64,000 nt of DNA, taken from positions 6,101,501 to 6,165,500 of the forward strand of contig CM072345.1 in assembly GCA_036874045.1 (NCBI GenBank), given 5' to 3'. A program made the translations under genes and the position numbers. The DNA is from Cymodocea nodosa. Lineage: Eukaryota; Streptophyta; Magnoliopsida; Alismatales; Cymodoceaceae. Positions 24,281-34,268 of this stretch are shown piece by piece. Under the pieces are notes generated by a model. That model saw only the letters and a program-made list of their open reading frames with translations. It was not told the DNA's origin and ran no database searches. How positions within the stretch are numbered: the stretch's first letter is position 1; every line of letters starts with the position of its first letter.

Positions 24281-24285
24281 AAGAG
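24281..24285. repeat. Target site duplication AAGAG (right)
   Basis: Exact copy of 11617-11621 at the outer edge of the 5' LTR. Confidence 0.93.
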
Positions 24286-25563
24286 CAAAGAGAAGAAAAA
24301 CTAGCTGAAACTAGTCTATTGCCTGTACAAACAGAAGAAACTGAAATTAGGGCAAAAGCTGATTTGCCCGTAACTCCATCCCAATCTGCCACTGAATCAG
24401 AAAGAACAATGACAATGCAGATTGGTAGTCAAGAGGAAAAGCAAGAAGAAGAAACTGAATAAAGAGCTGAACAAGAGCATATGGAACAACAAGGAAATGT
24501 CTTGACAGATTCCACTAAAGAGCATGAGACTCTTCAATAAATTTTAGAAAGAATTCAAGATAGAAGAGTGGAGAGTTCTGCCGGCTCTCCACCATAGACA
24601 GAAGCAGAAGCAAAAAGGCTGGAATCTCCATGCCATTTTCAACAAAGTCAAGTTCAGCACATGGAAGAGGAAATTCAAGAACAAACCCCTCTAGAGCAAC
24701 AAATTCAACTTCCTGACCCGACTGAAGCAATAGTTCTGAATGAAATACACTTTTGGTGTTAGGAAGCATACAATAAATACCAAGAGATTAGGGGTTATGA
24801 TGTTATTTATAGTAGACCAGTAAACTTGGATGGTATGTAGGAAATCAAAAAATTATTTGAGTTCCAAGGTCTATTGCAATTTATTTCTCAATAGAAAGGG
24901 CATGCAATATATGAAAATTTAGTGCCCTATTTCTATCCAAATTTGAGAGAAGAAGAAGGACAATTAATTTCCAATGTGGAGCAAGCTGATGTGCAAATAA
25001 CACTAGAGCTTCTCCACAACATTTTAGGATTGAGAAATGAAGGAATAGAAATTTTGGAAAGCACAACTACCATTGAGTGGATAGAATAGGAAATCAAGGA
25101 CAGTTTAGCTATCAATCCTAGTGTGCCATTACTAAACAAACTAAAACACTTAAATGGTAAAGCACACATGATAGCTAACATTTTGATTAAAAATGTCTAC
25201 CAACGATAAAGTCATGATATTGAACTAAGTTAGTTTGTTAAATGGGCCACATATACAATTGTAAACAGAATTCAAATTAATTGGTCTTTAGTTTTTATCT
25301 CCAAGTTAAGAGCAGCAAAGAAGAAATTATTTTATGGAGATCTGATTCCACTACTGATGGTGGATAGTATTTATTTCACGAAATGGGCATCCAAAAGGAT
25401 TAGATCAAGAACCATTTTAGTGAAAGAATATAGAAATTATACTGCTGCTGAGATTGCTAAACCTTTTGGAGGCATTATAAGGGCTGTTGAGCGAATAAAT
25501 CAATTAGAGCAACAATTAGAAAGGCTCCAAAAGGAAGTAGATGAACTTAGGAAGAAAGATTAA
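24281..25563 (+). pseudogene. Gypsy accessory ORF, unit 2, part 2 (after copia insertion)
   Basis: Continuation of the ORF from 11621. It starts in the Q/E-rich region (SKEKREEKLAETS) and then carries the conserved domain at about 24740-25350: FELFEFQGLLQF-like, PYFYPNLREEEGQLISNV, LRNEG, LKHLNGKAHMIANIL, VNRIQINWSLVF and KKKLFYGD. The C-terminal coiled coil VERINQLEQQLERLQKEVDE ends at TAA 25561. In-frame TAG codons near 24596, 24760, 24838, 24892, 25087 and 25232 mostly stand where other copies have CAG, CAA or TGG. Same family as 59745-61985. Confidence 0.88.
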
Positions 25564-26546
25564 ATTGTATTGTTCATCTACTTACACTTATATTAAAAAT
25601 ATCTAATTGATTGTAATGTAAAACAATATTTATATAAATGAAGGTTTTTCAAATACTTTTGCATTTGTGTTTGAGAATGACTGATGTAATTGAGAATTGT
25701 ATTGAATATTATATAGCTATTTAAAGATGTGCAAGACTGTTTAAAAGATTTACAAATTTTATGAATGACAAGATTAAATGCATGATGATTGGTTAATGCT
25801 TGAATATATCTGCATACTAAAAAAAAATGTAAATTCTACATAACAGGAAATGAACTATAAGTTGAATATGCATATAATGTTCAGATTTAAATGAGTTTTA
25901 ATGAGAACACTGCATTATGACATGTATTTAACTTTAATTAAGTTGACAATGTAGGAGAGAAAAAAAATATAGAAGTTAATACAGAGAGTGAGTATTAGAA
26001 AAATTTTGCTGAGTGTTAACTCAACGAACTTAGTCCGTTGAGTTACGCTTAACTCCACGAGGTCAATATTAATATATAGGTCACTCCGTTGAGTTATCTG
26101 TAACTCAACAAAGTTAGTCCATGAAGTTAGCAAACAGTAACCTAAGCTAGTCCGTTGAGTTAACTGTAACTCAACGAGGTTAGTTCGTGGATTAAGCTGA
26201 ACAGTTATTCTTTCAGTCACGAACAAAACTTCATGGGTTTAGCGGTTACTAAAATTTGAAATTAGAAGTAAACACATAACCATAAAAGTATGAACCACAC
26301 TACACATTACAAGACACGTTCTTGCAATGAGATTTATTTGCTTTATGGACGTGCATTATAAATATAGAATAGAATGTTATTTACTAGTTACCAGCACTTG
26401 AGGAAAGAAAAGAATTTTGTTAGGGAACTGGAAAGAGAAGCAGCTGGTTTTACTTCATCCGTCAACCACCATTTACTAAAAACAAAGCTTCAAACTGATA
26501 TGTAATTAATCTTCTGCTATGCTATTTTACTTTATGTTAAGAGTTT
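25564..26546 (+). promoter_or_regulatory. Spacer before gag with hairpins and a TATA-like box
   Basis: No gene. Hairpins GTTGAGTTACGCTTAACTCC, GTTGAGTTATCTGTAACTCAAC and GTTGAGTTAACTGTAACTCAAC lie at about 26037-26178. A TATA-like TTATAAATATAG is at about 26356-26367, roughly 190 bp before the gag ATG. The corresponding box in the copy at 62768 is TATATATG. That this is an internal promoter is inference from position and motif only. Confidence 0.45.
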
Positions 26547-27894
26547 ATGAGCACATGGATTCGTTCTCTTAGCACTAAACGATTACTAAGAACACCTACA
26601 CAGGATTATTCAACACAGAGGCGTACTAGAATATTTTCTGAATTAGACTTTAACGAAATCCTTAGGGGTGTAGCTAACCTTTCTTTAAAAGAGAACGAAC
26701 ATATGGCTGCTCCAATAGAAAAACCATTAGGGGAAATTCTATATCCTAAATTAGTTGATGAACCTTCATGTATTCGATTGCCAAACTTTGAGGGAGATAA
26801 GTTTGAACTGAAATCTAATTATATTAGTCAATTGTCACACTTTCATGGATTAGAAAGAGAAGATGCCTATTATTTCCTTAGAGAATTTAACGAAATTTAT
26901 TAGATGATGAAAATGCTAAACATGAGTATGGATGCTATTAAACTTAGATATATCCCTTTTGCTTTAAAAGACAACTAAGAGATGGTTATATACTCTATCA
27001 CCTGATTCAATTTCTACATGGATTGAATTTTGCTCTATTTTTCTGGAAAAATATTATCCAACACATCAAATGATTAAAAAGAAAAAGGAAATATTAATGT
27101 GTAGCCAAAAACAAGGAGAATCATTCTAGAAATATTTTGAAAGATTTAAAGATTTACTAACTCAATGTCCACATCATGCAATGAGTAAAGAAGAACTAAT
27201 AGGTATAATTTATGAAGGCATAAATGTTTCAATGAAATCTTTATTAGAATCTACTTGTTAGAATAGATTTTTAAAACTATGTAGTGAAGAAGCATAGGCA
27301 TATTTAGAAAACTTTGCAAAAAGAACTACACAATGGGAAAATTCAACTTAAGCTATCACAGATAAAAGAATATTACCAAAAGGAATGCATGAAATAGATT
27401 CAAACACTATGCTTGAAGTTAAATTTAATGAATTAATAAAGAAAATAAAAGAGTTATCATTAAATTAAAAACTAGTAGAAAAGAATGCAAACATTAATGA
27501 TTTAGATATCATTTATGCTAGAAACTAGAAAGATAACTATGGAAATTCTTATAACCCTAATTGGAGAAATCACCCAAACCAATCTTGGAAAAACAACAAT
27601 TTCCAAGGAGGACAAAATATAAATGACAGAAATATAAGTTATGAAGCATTAATTGAACAAGTATCTAAAATAGAGAAATTAGAAAAGATAATTCAACAAT
27701 TAAACAATTGTCAAGATTTGGTATTTGGAAATGCTACCATTCAAAATCAAAATTTGAATAGAAATATATCCTCTAGATAGAAGGAATCAATGGAAAGTAG
27801 ACCTACGGGAGGATTACCAATGCAAGCAATACCTAACCCTATCAATAGAACTATTAATGAAATTGATACCTCCTATGGGAGGGAAGCTGAATGA
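26547..27894 (+). pseudogene. gag: Athila-type gag (capsid) located downstream of pol
   Basis: About 449 codons from ATG 26547 (MSTWIRSLSTKR). The capsid domain is recognised by PSCIRLPNFEGDKFELKSNY, LSHFHGLEREDAYYFLREFN, AIKLRYIPFALKD, STWIEFCSIFLEKYYPTHQ, YFERFKDLLTQCPHH and LENFAKRTTQWENS, which follow the order of Retrotrans_gag in Athila/Tat elements. The C-terminal part has SYNPNWRNHPNQSWKNNN and GGLPMQAIPNPINR, also typical of that branch. There is no zinc knuckle here; the family's knuckle is in the separate ORF at 54551. Stops at 26902, 26976, 27127, 27259, 27295 and others, nearly all at expected Gln codons, plus one frameshift near 26980. It lies between the accessory ORF and the F-box ORF. 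Confidence 0.9.
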
Positions 27895-28060
27895 AGCAAT
27901 ATAACTAAAGCAACTATGTATAATATAGTAAGTAGGAAAATATATAAAAAGAAAAAAATATAAGTTTAATTGTAGTTAGTAATATCGTAGAGTTATTACT
28001 TAACTCAACGAACTTAGTCTGTTGAGTTATGACCTAACTCTACGAGGATATGTAGTAGCT

Positions 28061-29234
28061 ATGTTAATTTTATCTCTGTTAAATTTTTGTTTATGTTATA
28101 TAGAATCACAACAGATGAAATTGATGAAATTACCACTAGATGCACTGAGGGAAGTACTGAGTAACTTAGCAGCTAAAGATCTATGTAGACTGTGTTGTGT
28201 GTCAAAGGAAATTAAAAACTATGTCAAAGAAAAATATTTTCATGGACTACAAGCTGTAAAAATGACTAAGATTAGAGATGGATTTTTATGGAAGTCATTT
28301 AATCGTAGTTCAATCAACTATGAATATCTGAATATGGAAGAAACTACTGGAAATCCACCCAATACATTAGAAAGAATAGATCATATTGTGGGGATAAATG
28401 AAGGTAATTATTTACAAAACAAAACCATGGTATGCAATTCTGTTACCCGATATTTTGATTAGAAATCCTATCACTAGAGAAGAATGGAATATAGGAAGGC
28501 CTAATAGATTTGAAATGTCAACTAAAAATTGTGGGTCAGCTTTAACATTTTCTGAAAAAAATTCAACCATTCCTAAAAAATTATATTACTAAAGACCAAC
28601 TAGAAATTGGGATGAGGATTTATGCCTAAGTGTGTATAATTTTCTGAATAGATCTTGGAATAAAAATATTATGATATATCTAGGATAGAAAGCATTAATT
28701 AACAACATACATGTTATACTTGGATATATATATCTAGTCTCAGATATATTAGTTGCATTTAGATCTGATTTATACATAGTAACCATAGATAGTTATGATG
28801 ATGACTTTATAGAAATATTACCTATACCTAGTGAGATAGCTAAACCACCGTCTATAGAACATGATAAAATTCAATTAGGAATATGATGACCCTATTTTAT
28901 GTCTGATCAGATGATGGGATGAATTGATGAAATTTCAATATGGGTTATAAAAGACCTAAATGAATGGAAGTGGGAAGAGGAATATATAGAAATATTTGTA
29001 GAAATAGAAACAACTACATTATCTTGGAATAGAAGAAGATCTCTTTCTACATTTTAATTCATTAATGGAAATACATTGATATTTAGTATTGATAACATAC
29101 TGCAAGTTTACAAATTAAAAAAGAGAGTAGACTGCATTAAAACAGAATTAATAGCAAGAAGAATTATGCCTAAAAAGTTTACTTGGATTGACACATTTAT
29201 TCCATTTGTCACTACTTTTAAATCATATTCTTAA
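28061..29234 (+). pseudogene. F-box/FBA-like gene carried by the gypsy element, copy 1
   Basis: An F-box protein normally bridges a target to an SCF ubiquitin ligase. Here an F-box motif is clear at 28125-28230: LPLDALREVLSNLAAKDLCR then LCCVSKEIK. The rest resembles an F-box-associated domain: NPITREEWNIGRP, a central IHVIL..YIYLVSDI strand pair, EILPIPSEIAKPP and the tail pattern W.IKDLNEWKWEEEYIEI. Stops and frameshifts occur near 28425, 28590, 28687 and 28885. The start may be ATG 28115, or ATG 28061, which adds a hydrophobic MLILSLLNFCLCYIES; a splice acceptor (TTATATAG) could instead remove that segment. It follows gag and precedes the 3' UTR, the slot of env-like ORFs in Athila. Confidence 0.82.
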
Positions 29235-29417
29235 AGTGTGATTCTGTGCTTTTACTATTGTGTGTAATTTGCATTTATTTAAAAAAAAAAGAAAAAAAAC
29301 TTTAGTTATGTTTTATTTTATTTACTAGAAAAAAAACACAAAATATCAATCCAGTTTGTTGGTATTTGTTCTAGGAAACCAATTGGCCTGCTTGTGAGCC
29401 ACCAAAGGTATAGGAGC

Positions 29418-29540
29418 ATGGGTTCCACACAAGACACTAATTTAACAATATCTGTTTTGTTGTTAAGTGTTATTTTGTTATATATTTTTCTTTTATTTGT
29501 GAATGAAAAGTTTTCAGAATCAAAAGTCAGAGGATATTGA
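29418..29540 (+). CDS. Small ORF with one membrane segment (40 aa)
   Basis: MGSTQDTNLTI is followed by SVLLLSVILLYIFLLFV, a clear transmembrane helix, and then a charged tail NEKFSESKVRGY ending at TGA 29540. It lies 180 bp after the F-box ORF. In the second copy (about 32610-32707) the same frame is kept apart from the ATG, which has become CTA; a third copy begins at about 63918 and is frameshifted. Conservation of the hydrophobic run suggests it once was translated, perhaps as part of a longer protein. No function can be named. Confidence 0.4.
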   Translation: MGSTQDTNLTISVLLLSVILLYIFLLFVNEKFSESKVRGY

Positions 29541-31046
29541 AGGAGATACAAAAGAACAAGGTATGTACTTGATTACTTATCTTGAATTTACATTTAAACT
29601 CAGTTCATGGAGTTATTCATTAACTCAATGAATTAAGTTCGTTGAGTTAGGTGCTTAGTCAACGAAACAATATTCATGCTTGCTAACATTTACTGTATTT
29701 ACTGTAAAATCTTTTGCATTGAAGACAATGCAAAATGTAGGTATATGGGGGAAGTAATTAGATTAGCAGCCAAGTAATTTTGTTAATTAGAGGAATTAGA
29801 ATGGTGCTGCAAATTCCTATGGAAATTGAAATTTTTTTTATGAATTTGCTATAACTAACCGAAATTTCTTGTAACTATCCGATAATTGAAATTGTCAAAA
29901 AAAAAATTTACCATTGTAACTGCTTGAATGTTATATTTATAATCTCATATAAGATGCTACAAATTTTACTATCAATACAAATCTGATATAGTATCTTATG
30001 TTTTTACTAAATTTTATGAGTTTAACAGTTTCACGATTTTAAAGAAGAAACAAGATATTTAACTGAAACTCAGTAAATGATCTGAATTCCTGAAAGAGCT
30101 GAAATGTTGATTTTCGGATTAAATGAAATACATATGATCAATGATTCATTTAATTTGATTGATTAAACTTGTAGAATAATTTATGTGTAGATCTTATTAA
30201 ACTACAGAAAAAGTATGAGCTTATTGATATGGATTCATATTTTCAGTAAATAATAGAAGCAGGACTATACGAGATTTGTGTTTTATTGCATCTGTATTAA
30301 TGAAATATATATATATACTTTGTTGAAAAGAAAGAAAAAAAGAGAAAAACTTTGAGAGTTTATTGATTTGTTTGATCACGAGCCTTTTGTACTTGAGTAG
30401 ATAGGTATGTAAGGATTGTTGACTTGTAAGAGGACTCTTTAAATTTGGCAACCTAAGATCTTGATCAAATTTGGGATTGTTGATTGAAAGCTTGATACAT
30501 GGGTACATTAGAAAGCTCTTGTATGATTCAAGCTTTTCAAATTAACTTTTAAAGTACAAATATAGCATATACTATTCTGAAAAGATAAAAGTGTTTTTTA
30601 AAATACAAATATCTTTTGAATCAAGTATACTTTCTATTATCTAGTATTATTGAATTATGAATCTATAATAGACTTTTGAAGTTGTTTATTTGAGATACAA
30701 TTCATTATTCTACTTGTTTTAATTATATTGAATTGGATTGTGTTTTGATTCATATGTAGTTGAAATTTATTCTGGAAATCATATTTGGAAAATTCAGGAT
30801 AATAGATGCCTAGAAAGAAGAAAAAAATGATAATATAATTACTACCTATATGATGCTAATATATTTCGTATGTAATTTACATATGTTTTAAAAATATATT
30901 TACAAGATTAAGAGGAGAAAACAATGTTAAACAGATTACTGAAAATTATAGAATATCTTTATAGTAATCTAATGTATGTATTCTGAAGATACGAAAAGAA
31001 AAATTAATTCTAGCACTATATAAAGACCAACTAGTTAGATCTTAGT
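29541..31046 (+). other. Gypsy 3' UTR, copy 1
   Basis: 1.5 kb with no supported gene, collinear with 32700-34230. Landmarks are GTTGAGTTA/TAACTCAA hairpins near 29600-29650, TTTTGATTCATATG near 30750 and a purine-rich AAGAGGAGAAAACAATG near 30909. A block of about 1.1 kb (29945-31010) is also recognisable in the copia-C spacer 47190-48290. A deletion at about 31046 removes the PPT and most of the LTR. Confidence 0.65.
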
Positions 31047-31356
31047 AGTTTGCTAAAAAATATGAGTTAACTGTAACTCAACGGAGTGCTTATTGAATAT
31101 AAATTTGAATTGTTCACAATCAAACATTTCTTAAATTCGTCAGCAATTCCCTGTGGGATCGACCTATACTTGCACACTGATACAATAGACACTGTGCACT
31201 TGCAGTAAAGTACAAATTAGAATTAATATCTAAATTGTATTAAAGGTTGTTTGTTTACTTCTAAAAGAAAGAATAGGCATAAAGATAAATTAACTAAGTA
31301 AAAATAGAAGTAACAAATCCAAGTTTTTCTAGTATAGTGTTGGGAAAACCCAAACA
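31047..31356 (+). repeat. Truncated 3' LTR (tail only) of gypsy E1
   Basis: It matches the last part of the LTR at 52921-54429: GAGTTAACTGTAACTCAACG, GGGATCGACCTATACTTGCA, ACACTGTGCACTTGCAG and the end GTTGGGAAAACCCAAACA. The edge at 31356 is exact; the next base belongs to an F-box ORF. Confidence 0.85.
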
Positions 31357-32464
31357 ATGCACTAAGGGAAGTACTGAGTTACTTATCAACTAAAGATCTA
31401 TGTAGACTATGTCGTGTATCAAAGGAAATTAAAGATTATGTTAGAGAAAAATATTTTCATGGACTACAAGCTGCAAAAATGACTGAGAGTAGAGATGGAT
31501 TTTTATGAAAGTCATTTAATTGTAATTCAATCAACTATGAATATCTGAATATGGAAGAAACTACTGGAATTCCACCCAATACATTTGAAGGAATAGATCA
31601 TATTATGGGGATAGATGAAGGATTAATTATTTACAAAACAATACCAAGGTATGCAATTCTATTACCCGATATTTTGATTAGAAATCTTATCATTAGAGAA
31701 GAATGGAATATAGGAAGGCCTAATAAATTTGAAGTGCCAACTGAAAATTATGGGTCAGCTTTAACATTTTCTGATAAAAATTCGACCATTCCTGAAAAAT
31801 TGTATTACTAGAGACCAATTGGAAATTGGGATGAAGATTTATGCCTAAGTGTGTATAATTTTCTAAATAGATCTTGGACTAAAAATATTATGATATATCT
31901 AGGACAGAAAGCATTAATTAATAACATACATGTTATACTTGATGGATATATATATCTAGTCTCAAATATATCAATTGCATTTAGATTTGATTTATACATA
32001 GTAACCATAAATAGTTATGATGATGACTTTATAGAAATATTACCTATACCTAGTGAGATAGCTAAACCACCATCTACAGAACATGATAAAATTCAATTAG
32101 GAATGTGGTATAATGAATATGATGACCCTACTTTATGTCTGATCAGATGGTGGGATGAATTGATGAAATTTGAAATATAAAAGACCTAAATGAATGGAAG
32201 TGGGAAGAGGAATATATAGAAATATATGTAGCAATAGAAACAGCTACATTATCTTGGAATAGAAGAGGATCCCTTTTTGCATTTCAATTCATTAATGGAA
32301 ATACATTGATATTTAGTATTGATAGCATACTGCAAGTTTACAAATTAAAAAAGAGAGTAGACTGTATTAAAATAGAATTAATAGAAAGAAGAATTATGCC
32401 TAAAAGGTTTGCTTGGACTAACACGTTTATTCCATTTGTCACTACCTTTCAATCATGTTCTTAA
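31357..32464 (+). pseudogene. F-box/FBA-like gene, copy 2 (N-terminus cut off)
   Basis: It begins inside the F-box (ALREVLSYLSTKDLCRLCRV) because element E1 lies immediately to the left. The rest is better preserved than copy 1: an open stretch 31551-31811 with NLIIREEWNIGRPNKFEV, then TAG at 31809, then 31851-32180 with SVYNFLNRSWTKNIMIYLGQ, IHVILDGYIYLVSNISIAFR, EILPIPSEIAKPPS and LGMWYNEYDDPTLCLIRWWD. A deletion near 32178 breaks the frame before the last block EWKWEEEYIEIYVAIET, and it ends FQSCS then TAA 32462. This copy gives the clearest view of the associated domain. Confidence 0.82.
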
Positions 32465-34254
32465 AGTGTGATTCTGTGCTTTTACTGTTGTGTGCAATCT
32501 GCATTTATTTTTAGAAAAGAAAAAAAAAAAAAAAATATCAATCCAGTTTGTTGGTATCTGTTCTAGGAAATCAACTAGCTTGCTTACGAGCCATCAAAGG
32601 CATAGGAGCCTAGGTTCCACACAAGACACTAATTTAACAATTTTTGTTTTGTTGTTAAGTGTTATTTTGTTATATATTTTACTTTTATTTGTAAATGACA
32701 AGTTTTAGAATCAAAAGTCGGAGGATATTGAAAGAGATACAAAAGAATAAGGTATGTACTTAATTACTTATCCTTAATTTACATTTAAACTCAATTCGTG
32801 GAGTTATTCATTAACTCAACGAATTAAGTTCGTTGAGTTAGGTGCTAAGTCAACGAAATAATATTCATGTCTGCTAACATTTGCTGTATTTACTGTAAAA
32901 TCTTTTACATTGAGGACAATGCAAAATGTAGGTATGGGGAGGAGGTAATTAGGTTAGCAACCAAGTAATTTTGTTGATTAGAGGAATTAGAATGGTACTA
33001 CAAATTCCTGTGGAAATTGACATTTTTTTTTATGAATTTGCTGTAACTAATCGAAATTTCTTGTAACTATCCGACAATTGAAACTGTGAAAATTTTTTCA
33101 GCACTATAACTACTTGAATGTTATATTTATAATCTTATATAAGATGCTACAAATTTTACTATCAATACAAATCTGATATAGTATCTTATGTTTTTACTGA
33201 ATGTTATGAGTTTAACAGTTTCACGATTTTAAAGAAGAAACAAGATATTTAACTGAAACTCAGTAAATGATCTGAATTCCTGAAAGAGCTGAAATGTTGA
33301 TTTTCGGATTAAATGAAATACATATGATCAAGGATACATTTAATTTGATTGATTAAACTTGTAGAATAATTTATGTGTAGATCTTATTAAACTATAGAAA
33401 AAGTATGAGCTTATTGATATGGATTCATATTTTTAGTAAATAATAGAAGCAGGACTATACAAGATTTCTGTTTTATTGCATCTGTATTAATGAAATACAT
33501 ATATATACTGTGTTAAAAAGAAAAAAAAGAAAAAGAAAAAAAACATTGAGAGTTTATTGATTTGTTTGATCACAAGCTTTTTGTACTTAAGTAGATAGGT
33601 ATGTAAGGATTGTTGACCTATAAAAAGACTCTTTAAATCTAGCAACTTAAGATCTTGATTAGATCTGAGATTGTTGACTGAAAGCTCGATACATGGGTAC
33701 ATTAGAAAGCTCTTGTATGATTCAAGCTTTTCAAATTAACTTTTAAAGTACAAATATGCATATACTGTTCTGAAAAGATAAAAGTGTTTTGTGAAATACA
33801 GATATCTTTTGAATCAAGTATACTTTTTGTTATCTAGGATTACTAAAGTATGAATCTAAAATAGACTTTTGAAGTTGTTTATTTGAGATACAATTAATTA
33901 TTCTACTTGTTTTAATTATATTGAATTGGATTGTGTTTTGATTCATATGTAATTGAAATTTATTCTAGAAATCATATTTGAACAATTCAGGATAACAAGC
34001 GGTTGAGAAAAAAAATGATAATATAAGTACTACCTATATGATGCTAATATATTTTATATGTAATTTACATATGTTTTAAATATATTTGCAGGAGTAAGAG
34101 GAGAAAACAATGTTAAGTAGATTACTAAAAATTACAGAATATCTTTATAGTAATCTAATGTATGTATTCTGAAGAAACAAAAAGAAGAATTAAATCTAGC
34201 ACTTTAGAAAGACCAACTAGTTAGATCTTAGTTGGTAAAGGACTAACAAAAGTT
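32465..34254 (+). other. Gypsy 3' UTR, copy 2
   Basis: Non-coding apart from a remnant of the small membrane ORF at about 32610-32707. It is collinear with 29235-31040. It has a long A-run at about 32520-32535 and hairpins around 32798-32850. No other gene seen. Confidence 0.65.
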
Positions 34255-34268
34255 AAGTATGGGGGAAG
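34255..34268 (+). other. Gypsy polypurine tract
   Basis: AAGTATGGGGGAAG (from about 34255) directly precedes LTR start TGTTTAGAATAAAA at 34269. This is the expected plus-strand primer and fixes the orientation and the 3' end of the element. Confidence 0.88.

Larger units (their letters stand above)
4195..31356 (+). mobile_element. Gypsy (Athila-like) element E1, 3' part, interrupted
   Basis: From left to right: end of protease, RT, RNase H and integrase (4195-7412), spacer, a duplicated spacer/accessory segment, accessory ORF (10651-25563, split by copia-A), spacer, gag (26547-27894), F-box ORF (28061-29234), 3' UTR, and an LTR tail ending at 31356. The pol motifs and the gag belong to the Athila branch of Ty3. 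The left end is cut by a copia insertion and lies outside the window. The right LTR edge lies inside the F-box ORF of a second copy, so E1 itself was inserted into a relative. Confidence 0.85.

Noticed and set aside
28061..32464. Two host F-box genes in tandem
   Set aside because: Both are followed by the same gypsy 3' UTR, one leads to a PPT and LTR, and further copies occur in the same position of other gypsy copies. They are element cargo and both are disabled.
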